Below are positions 1-10,800 of a DNA stretch of 64,000 bases, in pieces (the stretch's first letter is position 1; the number at the start of each line of letters is the position of its first letter). This DNA comes from Tigriopus japonicus. Taxonomy: Eukaryota; Arthropoda; Copepoda; Harpacticoida; Harpacticidae. A program made the translations under genes and the position numbers. The notes beneath the pieces are model-generated. The model was given only the letters and a program-made list of their open reading frames with translations. It made no database searches and was not told where the DNA came from. The stretch covers positions 6,729,023 through 6,793,022 of the forward strand of contig CM021316.1 of assembly GCA_010645155.1 (NCBI GenBank), in the 5' to 3' direction.

Positions 1-540
1 GCTATAACTAAACCAGATTTCCGGTTTTCATTTGTTTATTAATCACGATAAAATTAAATCAATTTTAACGGATTACTCTGGAATCATCCATCATAATTAA
101 TCCAGGAAGCCCTAATATGTACTTCCTTAAAGTCAATTTTTCTATCTTATCAAATTGTAGCACTGGCATCATGCATTTTGAAGATACGTAAAATGTAATG
201 CCATTTAGAATTGAAATAAATGAAAGTGCTTCCCTCGCTAAACCGACGATTGGAAAGGGGAGGACAAGCTTCGTGCTCCCACATATTTCCAAAGTCCAAT
301 GGATTATCGAATGGACGAACACGCTTTCATTTTGAGATTGCAAACTACTAGGTTGACAAAAATACTATTTATGCACCTGTACACAGAGTTCCAGAGTGGT
401 CATGTTCAGCTAGACTCGACTAACGAATTGTGTTACAATTTTCAGGCCCCAGCTGACCTTTGTTTATTGATAACTAGGTCAAAACATTGAGATCTATTAA
501 ATGCTAGAGGGAGTGTGAGCCTAAAAAAGTGTCTCTGGTC
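1..540. other. No gene recognised
   Basis: AT-rich sequence with only short open frames that lack codon structure, signal peptides or family motifs. I see no RNA gene, tandem repeat or clear terminal repeat here. Confidence 0.5.
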
Positions 541-921
541 CCCAACTGTTGAGCGGACAAAAGTGCGGGAACATTTGAAATGTGTGACCAGGCAAATGTC
601 AACCATGCAATTGATGAACCAAATGTGGAATTGAGTTATGTTTTTGGGTCACTTTTTGTTATTGCTAGCAGTCACTTTCTTGAAAGAACGGAAGACGTCA
701 CTAAGTGACCATGCCTTGGATTTGAATACTACAACTAGGAACTTTTTTGACAATACCTTGAATAAGTCATTGGTAGAAGAACACAAAATGAAGCTTTTGC
801 GTTATGTAGGGATAATCCAATACATATATGGGCAAAAAAACTTGTGGCTTCAAGACCGAGTTCAAAAAAGTTGATCTTGATTCGCATGTTTGGTCACACT
901 AACCGCCCGCTCAACAGTTGT
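541..921. repeat. Short inverted-repeat element (candidate MITE)
   Basis: A 14-bp word, caactgttgagcgg (543-556), recurs in perfect inverted form at 907-920, enclosing about 350 bp. No matching target-site duplication is visible, so the outer ends and superfamily are unresolved. The enclosed open frame has no recognisable domain and is not called a gene. Confidence 0.45.
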
Positions 922-1724
922 GAGGGCAACATTTTCTTCATAAGTTCAACGCATTCCGCCCCGCTTGCCAAATCAGCCTGACTAAAGCTTGCATGCTATC
1001 TAGCGATTAATGATTGACCTAAGGGCCAAAAACAAGTTCAAACTCTGTGATCGCAATATTTCTAAACAACCCAAGCAACCTTGCACACATGGTAGCACAG
1101 TCTGCGCTAACTATCCACTGAACAGACTGTATTTGTTTGTTTGGGCACAATGCGCCAAAGAAAAATCAAGTTTTCACATCCAACCTTTGCTGTTTGACAA
1201 CTACAGTATAACTTGTAACCAACAAAAACTGTGCCCACCGTGTGCACCTGCAAAGGAAGGGAGTGATGGCTAAAATCCGGGGCGTCAATTAAAATGAAAC
1301 GAGTGATGTCGGTTCTTGGCCAATACTCCCGTCATCTGTGGGTGCTTATGGTATTTTGTTGACCAACTTGTCCTTTTTTGGACTTCGGTATCAGTTCAAG
1401 CATGGACATCCGTACTAGTGATGGGATTCAATCTGATTTCAATCTGCTCACTCAATCTTTTAGGGCTACCATCAATGCCATTGGCCCATTGCAAAAATAG
1501 TATGAAATCTTTACTTGATTTTGATGGCACCCCTGGTCTGAAGTCTTCAAAAACAGGGTCACTTTTTGGATATTCTCCATAAACGAAGGCATTTTAACAG
1601 AAGTGACAAGTGTCCGACTGTTGACTTATGGGACATTTGCCTTGCCATAATTATGTTTCAACCGGTAAATCTTAGGGTCCCATGGAACAATCTACAACCA
1701 TGGAAGATACCGGGGTCCGTAGGT
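922..1724. other. No gene recognised
   Basis: Several short open frames (for example 1316-1582 on the plus strand) show no family signature and no splice context that would extend them. I see no strong repeat structure. Confidence 0.4.
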
Positions 1725-2879
1725 CAGGGTGGCCAACTTATTTTGGAGCAACGATGCTAGTTAAAGTCAAATCAATGCTAGATAAATGCTAGTTGGAAAA
1801 TGCTAGAAAAATGCTACTTTATCTAATACAAACAAGGGACTGTAGCGGCTATTATGCCCATTACTGAATAAATGAATCTATATTTTGACCTTGATTTTGC
1901 TGATATTGACACAAAAAATATATTTTTCTGCTACTTGCCAAAACTAGTTAAAAACTTTGCCTTCAAAAATTTCTAATGCATTGATTGTGAAATAAATCAT
2001 AAAGAGCAAAAAGACAATTGGCAAGCCAGGCAGCACTTATTTTTGATGACAATTATAAAAAGTTATTTTCTTGAATAATTTAAGGTTTGTAAGAAACCAA
2101 ACATTAAGTTTTAAACGATTTCTTCAAATTTACTAGGATCAAATTGAAACTAGTGATGGACCAAAAGCGCTTTTTTTGTTTCAATTTCACTCATGCCTCT
2201 TACAAACCTTTGTAACTTATTTTCCCTATTTGATAAAATATGTAATCTCTCAACAACAAACACTTCAACAGTTTAAATTTCAAAGTGAATTTTGCATGTT
2301 AAAGAGTTTTGTGATCACCTACTTTTCATTTCAAAAAAGCCCTCTTTAAACAAAAATTGTTTTGGTTAAAAGCCCTTTTTGATCTGTTTTTTTTTTTTAC
2401 TGAAACACTGAGTTATCCATTCTAAGTTTAAAAAGCTGTTTTTCTGTAGTTGGTGTTGTAGTTCCATCACAAATCTTATCTTTTTTATGACAAGTAATGC
2501 TTTGTGCCCCTTCTCAACTTGTCTAAACAAAGCCTGTAAACATATATTTGGTTACCTGTACTGTAGAACCAACTTGACAATAAGGATCACAAGTCTTCCA
2601 ATTTATCTTTTTTAAGTCAGGGATCGTAGGCAAATTCAGCTGTCAAAATCAGCTGTCTTTGAAGCCCAAAATTGGATGTTTTTTTCAAAAGTGCTAGAAT
2701 TATGCTGAAATGCTACGCAAAACCTTTTGATTCTAGAACCTTTCAAATAATAGCTAGAAAGCTTAGCTAGAAAAATGCTAAAAATCCGAGCGATGCTAAT
2801 GATTTTCTGCAATGCTTTTGCCCTGGAAAAATGATAATTTTCAGAAATTAGCATCGAAAAACGCTTCTTGGCCACACTG
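1725..2879. mobile_element. Candidate hAT-like element with repeated ATGCTAG words
   Basis: The left end cagggtggccaa (1725) matches, inverted, the right end ttggccacactg (ending 2879), giving hAT-style CAGxGTGGCCAA termini. Near each end the word (A)ATGCTAG recurs several times (1755-1812 and 2691-2800), while the interior lacks it. Flanking 8-mers (ccgtaggt and cttttgtc) do not match, so target-site duplication is lost or the borders are slightly off. No transposase is seen, so it would be non-autonomous. Confidence 0.45.
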
Positions 2880-3387
2880 CTTTTGTCAATCATTCTTGAA
2901 TTGAGTATAACAGATGGCTTGTCCACTTCTTCACGCCATGAAATATTCTAGATATATTCTCATCATCAGCCTATCACAAACTTATACTTGTTTGATATCA
3001 ATGTGAAGTTCGTAAAATGCTTCAATATTTTTTTAAGAATGTTCTTGCCTTTCACGATTAGTTGTATGCTTCCAAACATGGTTAAATGCTGAAAGTACTT
3101 CTCTGAAACGTCACTTTATTAGATTTTAAATCTGACCTATAAAACCGGCACAACAATGTTCAAATTTGGCATCACCGGAAAAGTGTTTACAAAAAATCGT
3201 CTTGTTTATAGGGTTCATACCCGCTAAATCATTTGAATTCTGGTAGTTAGGTCATGTGCAAAAACGATATTTTGTCGTTTAAAGCAAGCTTAATGACACT
3301 TTTTTCAACATTTCCTTGAACTCAATTTTGAGGCAATCTTATGGGTGTGGTAACACACAATATTGTGGCAATATATTTTATACATGT

Positions 3388-4580
3388 TTATCACGACTCT
3401 AAGTCATGTCAAGGCGTATCACCTAATGCTGCAATTACACTACACTTGTTTTGTCGCATGTTAACGGCACTTATGTGAGTCACATCGCATTTGAGCTACA
3501 AATGTGTCACATTTCCGACTTGGAACATGTTGTAATTTTGTGTGATGTGAAGCACATTTTGGACGTTCGTGTGCTAAAACGTCATGAGAAAGTCCGACAT
3601 GACCAAAAACTCAAATCTCAATATAAGTCAATGTTCATTCATTTGAACTCAACAATCTAATTTCCGTGTTAAAAAAGAAGCTAGTGTCTCAAATAGAATT
3701 TAAAAACAGTTGGTTGATCTAATTTTTGGGTTATGATCACATCAAGGTTGAATTAAGAAAAGACGCTTTGGTCAACTTGGCTTTTCGAAAGACATCGAGC
3801 AGTGTTGTCATTTAGGTTGAAAATTAGAGGTTTTGCGCCCAGAAAATAAAAATTTCAATGACTGAAAAAGTAAAAAAGAATACACGAGAATGAAAGCTGA
3901 GCAAAATACAAATTAGAATATACATGTATCTGTCAACAATAATGAACTTAAAACTTGACTCTCAAGTAAAAGAAAACAGAGTTGCCATTTCAAATTCTTT
4001 AGTGGAAAGATTTGTCTGTTTATAAAAGAAACGCCACGAAAGAATAATACAGTCATATCATATGACGTTGATAAGTATATTTCATTGATTTACCAATCTT
4101 GCAAGTTCCAACACGTTTCCCCGCGTCAATAGAATTTCATTATATGGAATCCCTGACGGTGAGCTCTAGGATGGGAAAGGAGATTTTAGGAATTTGATCC
4201 CGGCGTGTAAATGCAAATGTGTAATCCAATGCGATGTGACTCACATAAGTGTTGTTAAAATGCGACAAAACATGTGTCGTGTAATTGTACCTTAAGAAAA
4301 AATATTCTTGTTTAGTCACACACATGTTAAAACGACAGATCAATGATTGAAATAAATCAATAGATAAATAAAATTGGGATATCACAAGATGAGTTTACTA
4401 AAATGATTTCAGTCCACATGAAAAAATGAAGAGGGAATGACTAGACACTTCAGATACAGTTGGGTAGAGGTAGGTGATGAAACTCTTGGTTATTGCAATA
4501 GAGAGAATGGATCAGATTGAACAGGTCCTTCGTCAGTTCCCGTCGTTGGTGGAATTTGACGGGAAATCTATTAGGCCATT
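3388..4580 (-). mobile_element. LINE 3' region fragment, interrupted by an inverted-repeat element
   Basis: Blocks at 3390-3418 and about 4375-4570 align, in the same orientation and order, with 53446-53770. That second locus is the 3' untranslated part of a LINE whose reverse-transcriptase C-terminus is readable on the minus strand at 53870-54340. Here the two blocks are separated by the 3424-4294 insertion. No coding part of the LINE is preserved, so this is a 3'-end fragment identified only by similarity to the other copy. Confidence 0.55.
3424..4294. mobile_element. Non-autonomous element with about 85-bp terminal inverted repeats
   Basis: The left arm (about 3429-3515) and right arm (about 4209-4292) are inverted copies with roughly 80-85% identity; both contain the word ttatgtgagtcacatcgcat (left arm in plus orientation, right arm inverted). 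It sits inside the LINE 3' fragment, which gives independent evidence for an insertion. Flanking TA is possible on both sides, but the exact borders and superfamily are not settled. No transposase is present. Confidence 0.65.
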
Positions 4581-4649
4581 TCTCTAAATTGGTGTTCCCC
4601 TCTGTTTGGAGACCCCTCTGTTTGGTCCTTCACGCATTTTGAACATAAG

Positions 4650-4962
4650 TAGTGATGTGTTTCGAGTTGTAAGTGCTGCCATTTTTGACTCGAAGCTTAT
4701 TACTGTTTAAAAGGGCAGGTTGTTTTGAACTTCTTGAAAAGACTTTAACAAGGACCAATTTGGCAACACTCGAACTAGTTCCATTTCGAGTTCTGTCAGT
4801 ATTTCGTGATTACACTAATGGATTTCGAGTTGGCAGTGCTGCCAAATTTTATGGCAGATAAGGTCAATTACCTGTTGAAAATTTTAGTTTTGGTCAGCTT
4901 TTTGACCTTAAAAACCAAAACGGCAAAACTCTGCCTAAAATCCAACTCGAAACACATCAGTA
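4650..4962. mobile_element. hAT-type MITE, 313 bp, with near-perfect 8-bp duplication
   Basis: Termini TAGTGATGTGTTTCGAGTTG (left) and its near-perfect inverse at the right end (TACTGATGTGTTTCGAGTTG when reversed) enclose 313 bp. The flanking 8-mers aacataag (4642-4649) and aacaaaag (4963-4970) match at 7 of 8 positions, as expected for a hAT insertion. The words CGAGTT and GTGCTGCCA recur inside near the ends. No coding capacity is seen. Confidence 0.75.
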
Positions 4963-5612
4963 AACAAAAGGCCCCCAAAAGTAGAACTGCGAAAAGGATT
5001 TCCGAAGTTTTTTTCTGAGCAACACTGCTTGTGGTATATCTTAGTCTGTATATCAAGTTTATCAAAGCAGAATTTCAAGTATTTATTTTTAGCACGTTTT
5101 AAATTAAGCTAACTTTATGTAAGGCTGGTGACCTCTTTGACCGAATTCAAATAAATGTTTGGCATTATACTTAAACCTCAAAACTTGCATCAATAGCTTT
5201 TGGAATGTTTAATTGACTTCTGCACCTCAAATGAACGGCACGAGCCATTATTATATAATTCAAATAAAAAGAAGTGCATCCTCAATCTGGTCAAGCAACA
5301 AATCCCTGCGAGATGTTATTTGTCATAAAAAGTCAAGATTGATTCTTAGACAAACAAGTGAGCAGAGAGCCAGGTGTGACAATCGGATCTGCACGAGGGA
5401 CTTCCAAATATTTGATTAACTACCTCTGCTCCGCTTTTAAGTACCTGTGTGTCTTTATTAAGAAACGAGAACAAAAATGAGAATTAGGAGAAATATATTT
5501 TTCACGAACAGAATCGCCTGAGTTCAAGAAGGAAACAATCGTAGCCCTAGACACATTATCAAGCATTTGGAATTGGGTATCACACTAAAAAACAACTCAA
5601 GTGTTATGTTCA

Positions 5613-5688
5613 GGTAAGCAGTCGTAGTGTTGGGGGTTGGCACTCCCCAACAAACCACACCATTCCGGGTTCGAATCCCGGACTTGCC
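5613..5688 (+). repeat. tRNA-like sequence, probable tRNA-derived SINE head
   Basis: This is exactly 76 nt. The 5' end GGTAAGC can pair with the 3' end ACTTGCC (one G-T wobble, one mismatch). It has a perfect 5-bp T-arm CCGGG..CCCGG around TTCGAAT, the pol III B box. The D and anticodon region is aberrant and dominated by a TTGGGG..CCCCAA stem, so I do not call it a functional tRNA. A SINE or tRNA pseudogene is more likely. Confidence 0.5.
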
Positions 5689-5939
5689 GAGTCCTAGTGG
5701 CCTGTGATATTAATCTATATGCAGTAGTCACGGCTTTTGACAACTGAAATAAACGAACCTTCGGAACCTGCCATTCCCGAGGTGGGGTAATAATCAATGT
5801 TCATAAAGTGGAGCGGCATTATCCCCTCGTCGCGGACAGGCTTTATCAGATCACAGTCGTGTAGCTGCGTTCTGACTCTGGAAAAAACAAACAAACAAGT
5901 GCAACGTTCGCAAAATGTCAAGATTCAACGTATTAATAT

Positions 5940-7525
5940 TTACTGAAAAATAACAAGGTCACAAGGAAATAGGGTAAAATAAAACAAAAAGTCATAAGGG
6001 AAACCAGTAACGATAAAAAGGTCACACACCATGACGGTCATAGTAAAAATATTTGCAAGGTCACTTTTCCATGGAAATAATTGTGTTCCACTCTGAAGAT
6101 CTTAGATGCCTATGGACAGATATTCAAAGAAGGGTACAATTTTGACTCCAGAGGGGTGAGGAAACACCCTCCCAAAGGTACCACTGGGTCTCAGGTGGGT
6201 TGAGACAAGAAGATGTGGACGCACAAAGGCCTTGTAAACATCCATTAAGACGGGACCATTCCGTAGTGAAAAAGTTCTCTAGATTTGGCCTAATATTGAG
6301 TTCGCCTTTTGGACCAAAGTTGCAACATGGATAAAAGGTTTTAAGTGTTTTACCAAGATCCTTATGATTCTTGGACGGGTTAATTGGATGACTATTTATC
6401 TCATAGGGGTGGCCTTCGTTTTATGCACCAAAATGTAAAACGGGGTACTTTCATCCATTGAAACGCATTCCGCTGCTCTCCTCCCACTCGGACATGGAGT
6501 TTATGTCTTTCTGAAGGATTTGGTGGTCATCGCTGTTTTGTCGAATTGGTCTGCCGAGTTTAGTATCGTCTGCAAACTTACTCAGAAAAGATGGGTCGCT
6601 CACTACTGATGGAAGTTCATACACGTGGATAAGAAAAAGGAGTGGTCCGAGGACGCTTCCTTGGACAACTCCATTTCCGACCCCGCGCCATTCCGATGAC
6701 ATTCCCTTCAGTACAACTCGTTGTCGCCCAGATAACACCCCTCTATCCGACGAAGAACATCACCACGTATTTCCACTTTGTGGAGCTTTTGAGTAAGAAG
6801 GTCATGTGGTACTAGATCAGAAGCTTTCTGAAAATCAAAATAAACCACGTCCACGGGAGTTTGCCTGTCAACAAGCTCGGTTTCTTGGTCGAAAAACTGA
6901 ATAAGGTTTGTTGCGCAGCTCCTTTTGTCGAGGAAACAGTGTTGGTTTTGGGGTATGATATGGTTTTTCTTGGATGAAGGCATTATTTTTTTGTTTCAGG
7001 ATCAATCTAGAACTTTGCATATAGTACTCGATAACAAGATTGGCCTGAAATCATTAATTTGTTTTATGGAACCGCTTTTGTATTTGGACGTGATGTTTGC
7101 CATTTTCCTACTGTCTGGTTCGTGTCCACTGTTTGGGCTGGCCTGGAATAGGTTTTGGAGGAGTACAAGAAGGGACATGGCATTGTTTTTTAGGAATCTG
7201 GTACTAATTCCGTCAGGCCCAGGGGCTGAGTCCCACTTAAAATGATCAATCGCACTATTTACGTCATTTATGGTTACATCAATTTTAGCAAGAGATTCGG
7301 GTTCCACGTCGTCAAATGAGATTTGGTTTTCGACTCTCTTGGGTTGTTGGAATATAAAGGCATAATGGGAATTTAGTATTTGTGCCTTATGAGTGGAATC
7401 TTTAATCATACAACCGGTCTCATCTCTGAGGGGCCCAACGGATTGTGTATTGGTCTTTGCGTTTATGTAAGCATAGAATTGTTTTTTGTTCTTCTTCGAG
7501 TTCTTTGCCAAATTGAAATGCTATC
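5940..7525 (-). pseudogene. Decayed LINE reverse transcriptase (CR1/L2/jockey-like), 5'-truncated
   Basis: The minus-strand frames read as one reverse transcriptase broken by stops and a frameshift near 6720. In order are an APGPDG-type fingers block with a FRPI motif (7002-7511), a DFQKA block (6708-6983), then QGSVLGPLLFLI and the catalytic FADD motif (6451-6738). A KANSILGQI..VRPHL stretch at about 6180-6330 is the usual LINE thumb region. The 3' tail (5940-6060) contains spaced GTGACC words. The 5' part, including any endonuclease, is absent, so the copy is dead. Assignment to the CR1/L2/jockey group rests on motif style only. Confidence 0.85.
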
Positions 7526-7867
7526 ACTATTATAGCACTAATTATAGTACTAATTCTTATATAAGAAATCAATAACTCTAAGGCTATCCACTTTTCTCAT
7601 TGTGCCTTAACCTCGTAGGCAAAATGTGTATATTTGGACTTTGTTCTTCTCTTTTGTTAATTACATTTGAAAAGAAAGCAATCTTAGTTTTATTCAGTTA
7701 TTTTTGTACCCTATGTAATTATAATTGGAATTAATTATAGATTAAAAGTAATTGGCCGAGGTCTGCTGTTGACAGACTAAGACTGACACACAGATGTACA
7801 TTACTGACGTTAAGAACTTAATCTACCTTCACTCCAACACATCAATTCATGACAATAACGCCTCAAA

Positions 7868-10800
7868 ATGTTTCTGGGTGTTTTTTTGATGAGTTGTTCG
7901 GTGATTTGGTACTCGGCATTTTCCACATTAATCCAATTCTTCAACCTCTATCCCATTGACGTGGTGTTGGTGAGAGCTAGTTTGCAAGCAATGATCTTGG
8001 GAGTGATTTCAATATGCCAAGGCCATCCAATTCAAGTGTCAAAGGAGAGCATGGGTTTGGGCCTTTTGGCGTCGTTGATGAATGTGAGTTTTGTTACGGT
8101 GGTCCATCTCTTGCCCTTGGGAACTGGAACCATCTTGTCCCATTCATCGGTTGGGTTCACGGCTCTCTTTGCTTGGATTATTCTCAAGGAGCCCGTATGT
8201 TTATTCAAAGGCACTTGGATCGTGGCAATGTTCTTGGGCCAACTAATGGTTGTTCAGCCACCATTCTTGTTTGATATCTACGAGTCGACAACTCTCGTTT
8301 TAGGTAAAGAATCGAACATGTTTTTGGGAAATTCCTTGGCATACCCTATGTGCATTGGAGTTTACGTTCAAATTTACATAAAAGAGTTGCTCCCGAGGCT
8401 AAAACAGAGCAGAATCAGTGCAATGAGAATTTATAAAATAGTTTTGACAAAAAATCCCGTCAATGGGAAGCAATTTTTATGCTTTAATCTTGGTTCTAAG
8501 TATGAGAAGATGAACGATTGATGGATTCATTGTTAGTTCTTATTGACTAATGTCAAAAAAAGCAATGCTGAAAACTTCTATTTTTTTAATGATTGAGAAC
8601 ACAAGTATGTACAATTATTTATAAAAGCTCTAATTACAATGAGGAATTTTCTACCACCATTGTATGATTATCTTTACTTTTTGAAGAATTTGTGATTAAC
8701 GGAATTGAAAAAGCGACTCTTTTTAAACCTTTTGTAACTTGTTACTAAGCTTTAACTAAAGTCCAATGTCGTCAAAAAAAATTAGCAGGTTTGAAGCTGA
8801 ATCTATCTCAAAAGAAAAAGTAATTTAATTCATTATTACTATTTGTACTTCTTTATTCTTAAACATAGTATCATCGTAGCTGAATGCATCGAAACAAACT
8901 CAATGTATGAAGAGAAATCAATCTCATGCTTTAAGATTCAATTTCGGGAGCAAGTTGAAGATGAGAATAGCTCTAAAATCTTGATGCTTGATTTCAATGA
9001 TTTGAAAGATTTTGTCCTTGTTTTATTTCCATGTAGTGCGAAATATTAAGCTTTAGTTCAGTTTACAACGGATTGCATCAAGGTGGATTTATCAACATAG
9101 GTGTGCAGTTTGCAGGTTTGTCTATCGACAAAACCTTTCTCGTAATTTCACATATACAAAGTTTGCTTCAAGTTAGCTTTTAAATAAAAATGCTGGCGGT
9201 AAAACAGGGCCCTTGGCTGTGCTAAGTTGCTCTGCCTATTTTGGCGAATCCAAATTTTTTTTCCCGTTAAAGCGTCCATTTGATAATTTTAGGCTCCTAT
9301 AAACTATCAATCTTTCTCGTCTTGATACCTATGTTTATGCCTGGTTGATGATCTGCTCAGTTTATTTGCTGGAAATTGAAAAGTCCTAACTAAAACTAAA
9401 TTAATTTAAAAATTATCAAAATTTAATGAGGTGAAAAATTTAAGTTAAAATTATTTGCCACATTTTTGCAATGGCACAAGGCTTGTTTAATGGATGAGTG
9501 TAATCAAATGAATTCAGCTGCGAATTCTGTGACCAAAATGGATAGGGATGCGTCGGAGTCGAGACTAATCCTCCATAAAATTTAATCAAAATTCGTGAGC
9601 CCCCTTCGTTTTCTTCATTTTGACAATCAATTCAAATAAGAATTTTTTCGTCACGTAGCAAACTAAAACTATGAAACGTCTGAACCTAGTTTTGACCCAT
9701 CCCTAGTCATTTTGGCCCCAGAATCCCCAGCTGAAATCGTTCGATTACACTCATCCATTGTTTTTTATTGAGTCACTCCAAAAAATTAATTTTGCTTATT
9801 TTTGACCCAAATCCAGCTAAGGCGTTTCTCAGGTGAAATATCGATTGTTTCTAAGGACCAAAAATATTCAATTGATTGCTTTAACGGGAAAAACTTGGAT
9901 TCGCTACAATGACTGAGCAAGTGAGCACAACCAACAGCCCTGTTTTACCTCAAGATTTGATTTGAAACGCTCACTTGAAAGCAACCTTTTTGTACTTTTC
10001 CCATTCCTCCAGATGTTAGGCTTTACCCAAGCCTCAAACTCAGTGAGAGCGTCTCTATTTATTTTTTGATAACTCAAATGTGCCTTGAATGTCCTTTAAC
10101 GCAAGTAAAAATGACACAAAATGACCAAAGAAAACATATCATGTTTTTGTGGGTGCATTGGCCTGGATTGTCGATTCAAAACTTACAGGGCTGAAAATTG
10201 CCGTCTTTCGTCTCTCTGGAAACATATATACTTATTTCAGTCTGACTTTCTTTTGCCTTTGATGAAAAAGAGCTTCGGAAATGACACTTGTAATCAAACT
10301 AATCGATCCTTTATTTCGGGATTTCTCAAGAACTTTCTCGAGATTCCTTCAACAGTGTGCATTTATTTTGTTCCTTCATTTTTCATTTCCAAAACTACCA
10401 AACCAAGCTTTTGTCCATTCCAATTTCTCATCAATAATTTTATGACAACGGATATGTTTTGCAAGAAAAACTCTCCCTTGTTGGCATCCCTTAGTACATT
10501 TACACTAGAGGAGACTATGTTCGTCTAAATACCACATCAGAAAATCCAATGAACAAAATATGAAATGGCGAAATTACTTCATTTGACGTTCATGTTAAAA
10601 TCAAGTTGTCTTAGAAAGTGTTTCTGAACATTTCCATTTGATCCCTTAATATCGTTCGTTTGGCTCACTCCCCACTACATAACAAAAGTCGACGTATTTC
10701 ATGTGACTTGCTAATTGATTTCCGCCTTCGCTCAACGTTGCTCATTGTTGTGCGAGCTTGAAATTGAAATTGAACGCGAAAAAAGCCGATCAAAAGCAGT

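Noticed and set aside
5613..5688. Functional tRNA gene
   Set aside because: D and anticodon arms are abnormal and no sensible anticodon loop can be placed, so it is listed as SINE/tRNA-like instead.
8305..8521. Read-through extension of transporter exon 1
   Set aside because: Follows a good donor, loses the membrane-helix pattern and stops; splicing to 12729 restores the second EamA repeat.
10121..10528. 135-residue plus-strand frame
   Set aside because: Lies inside the transporter intron, has no recognisable motif, and shows no sign of a conserved domain.
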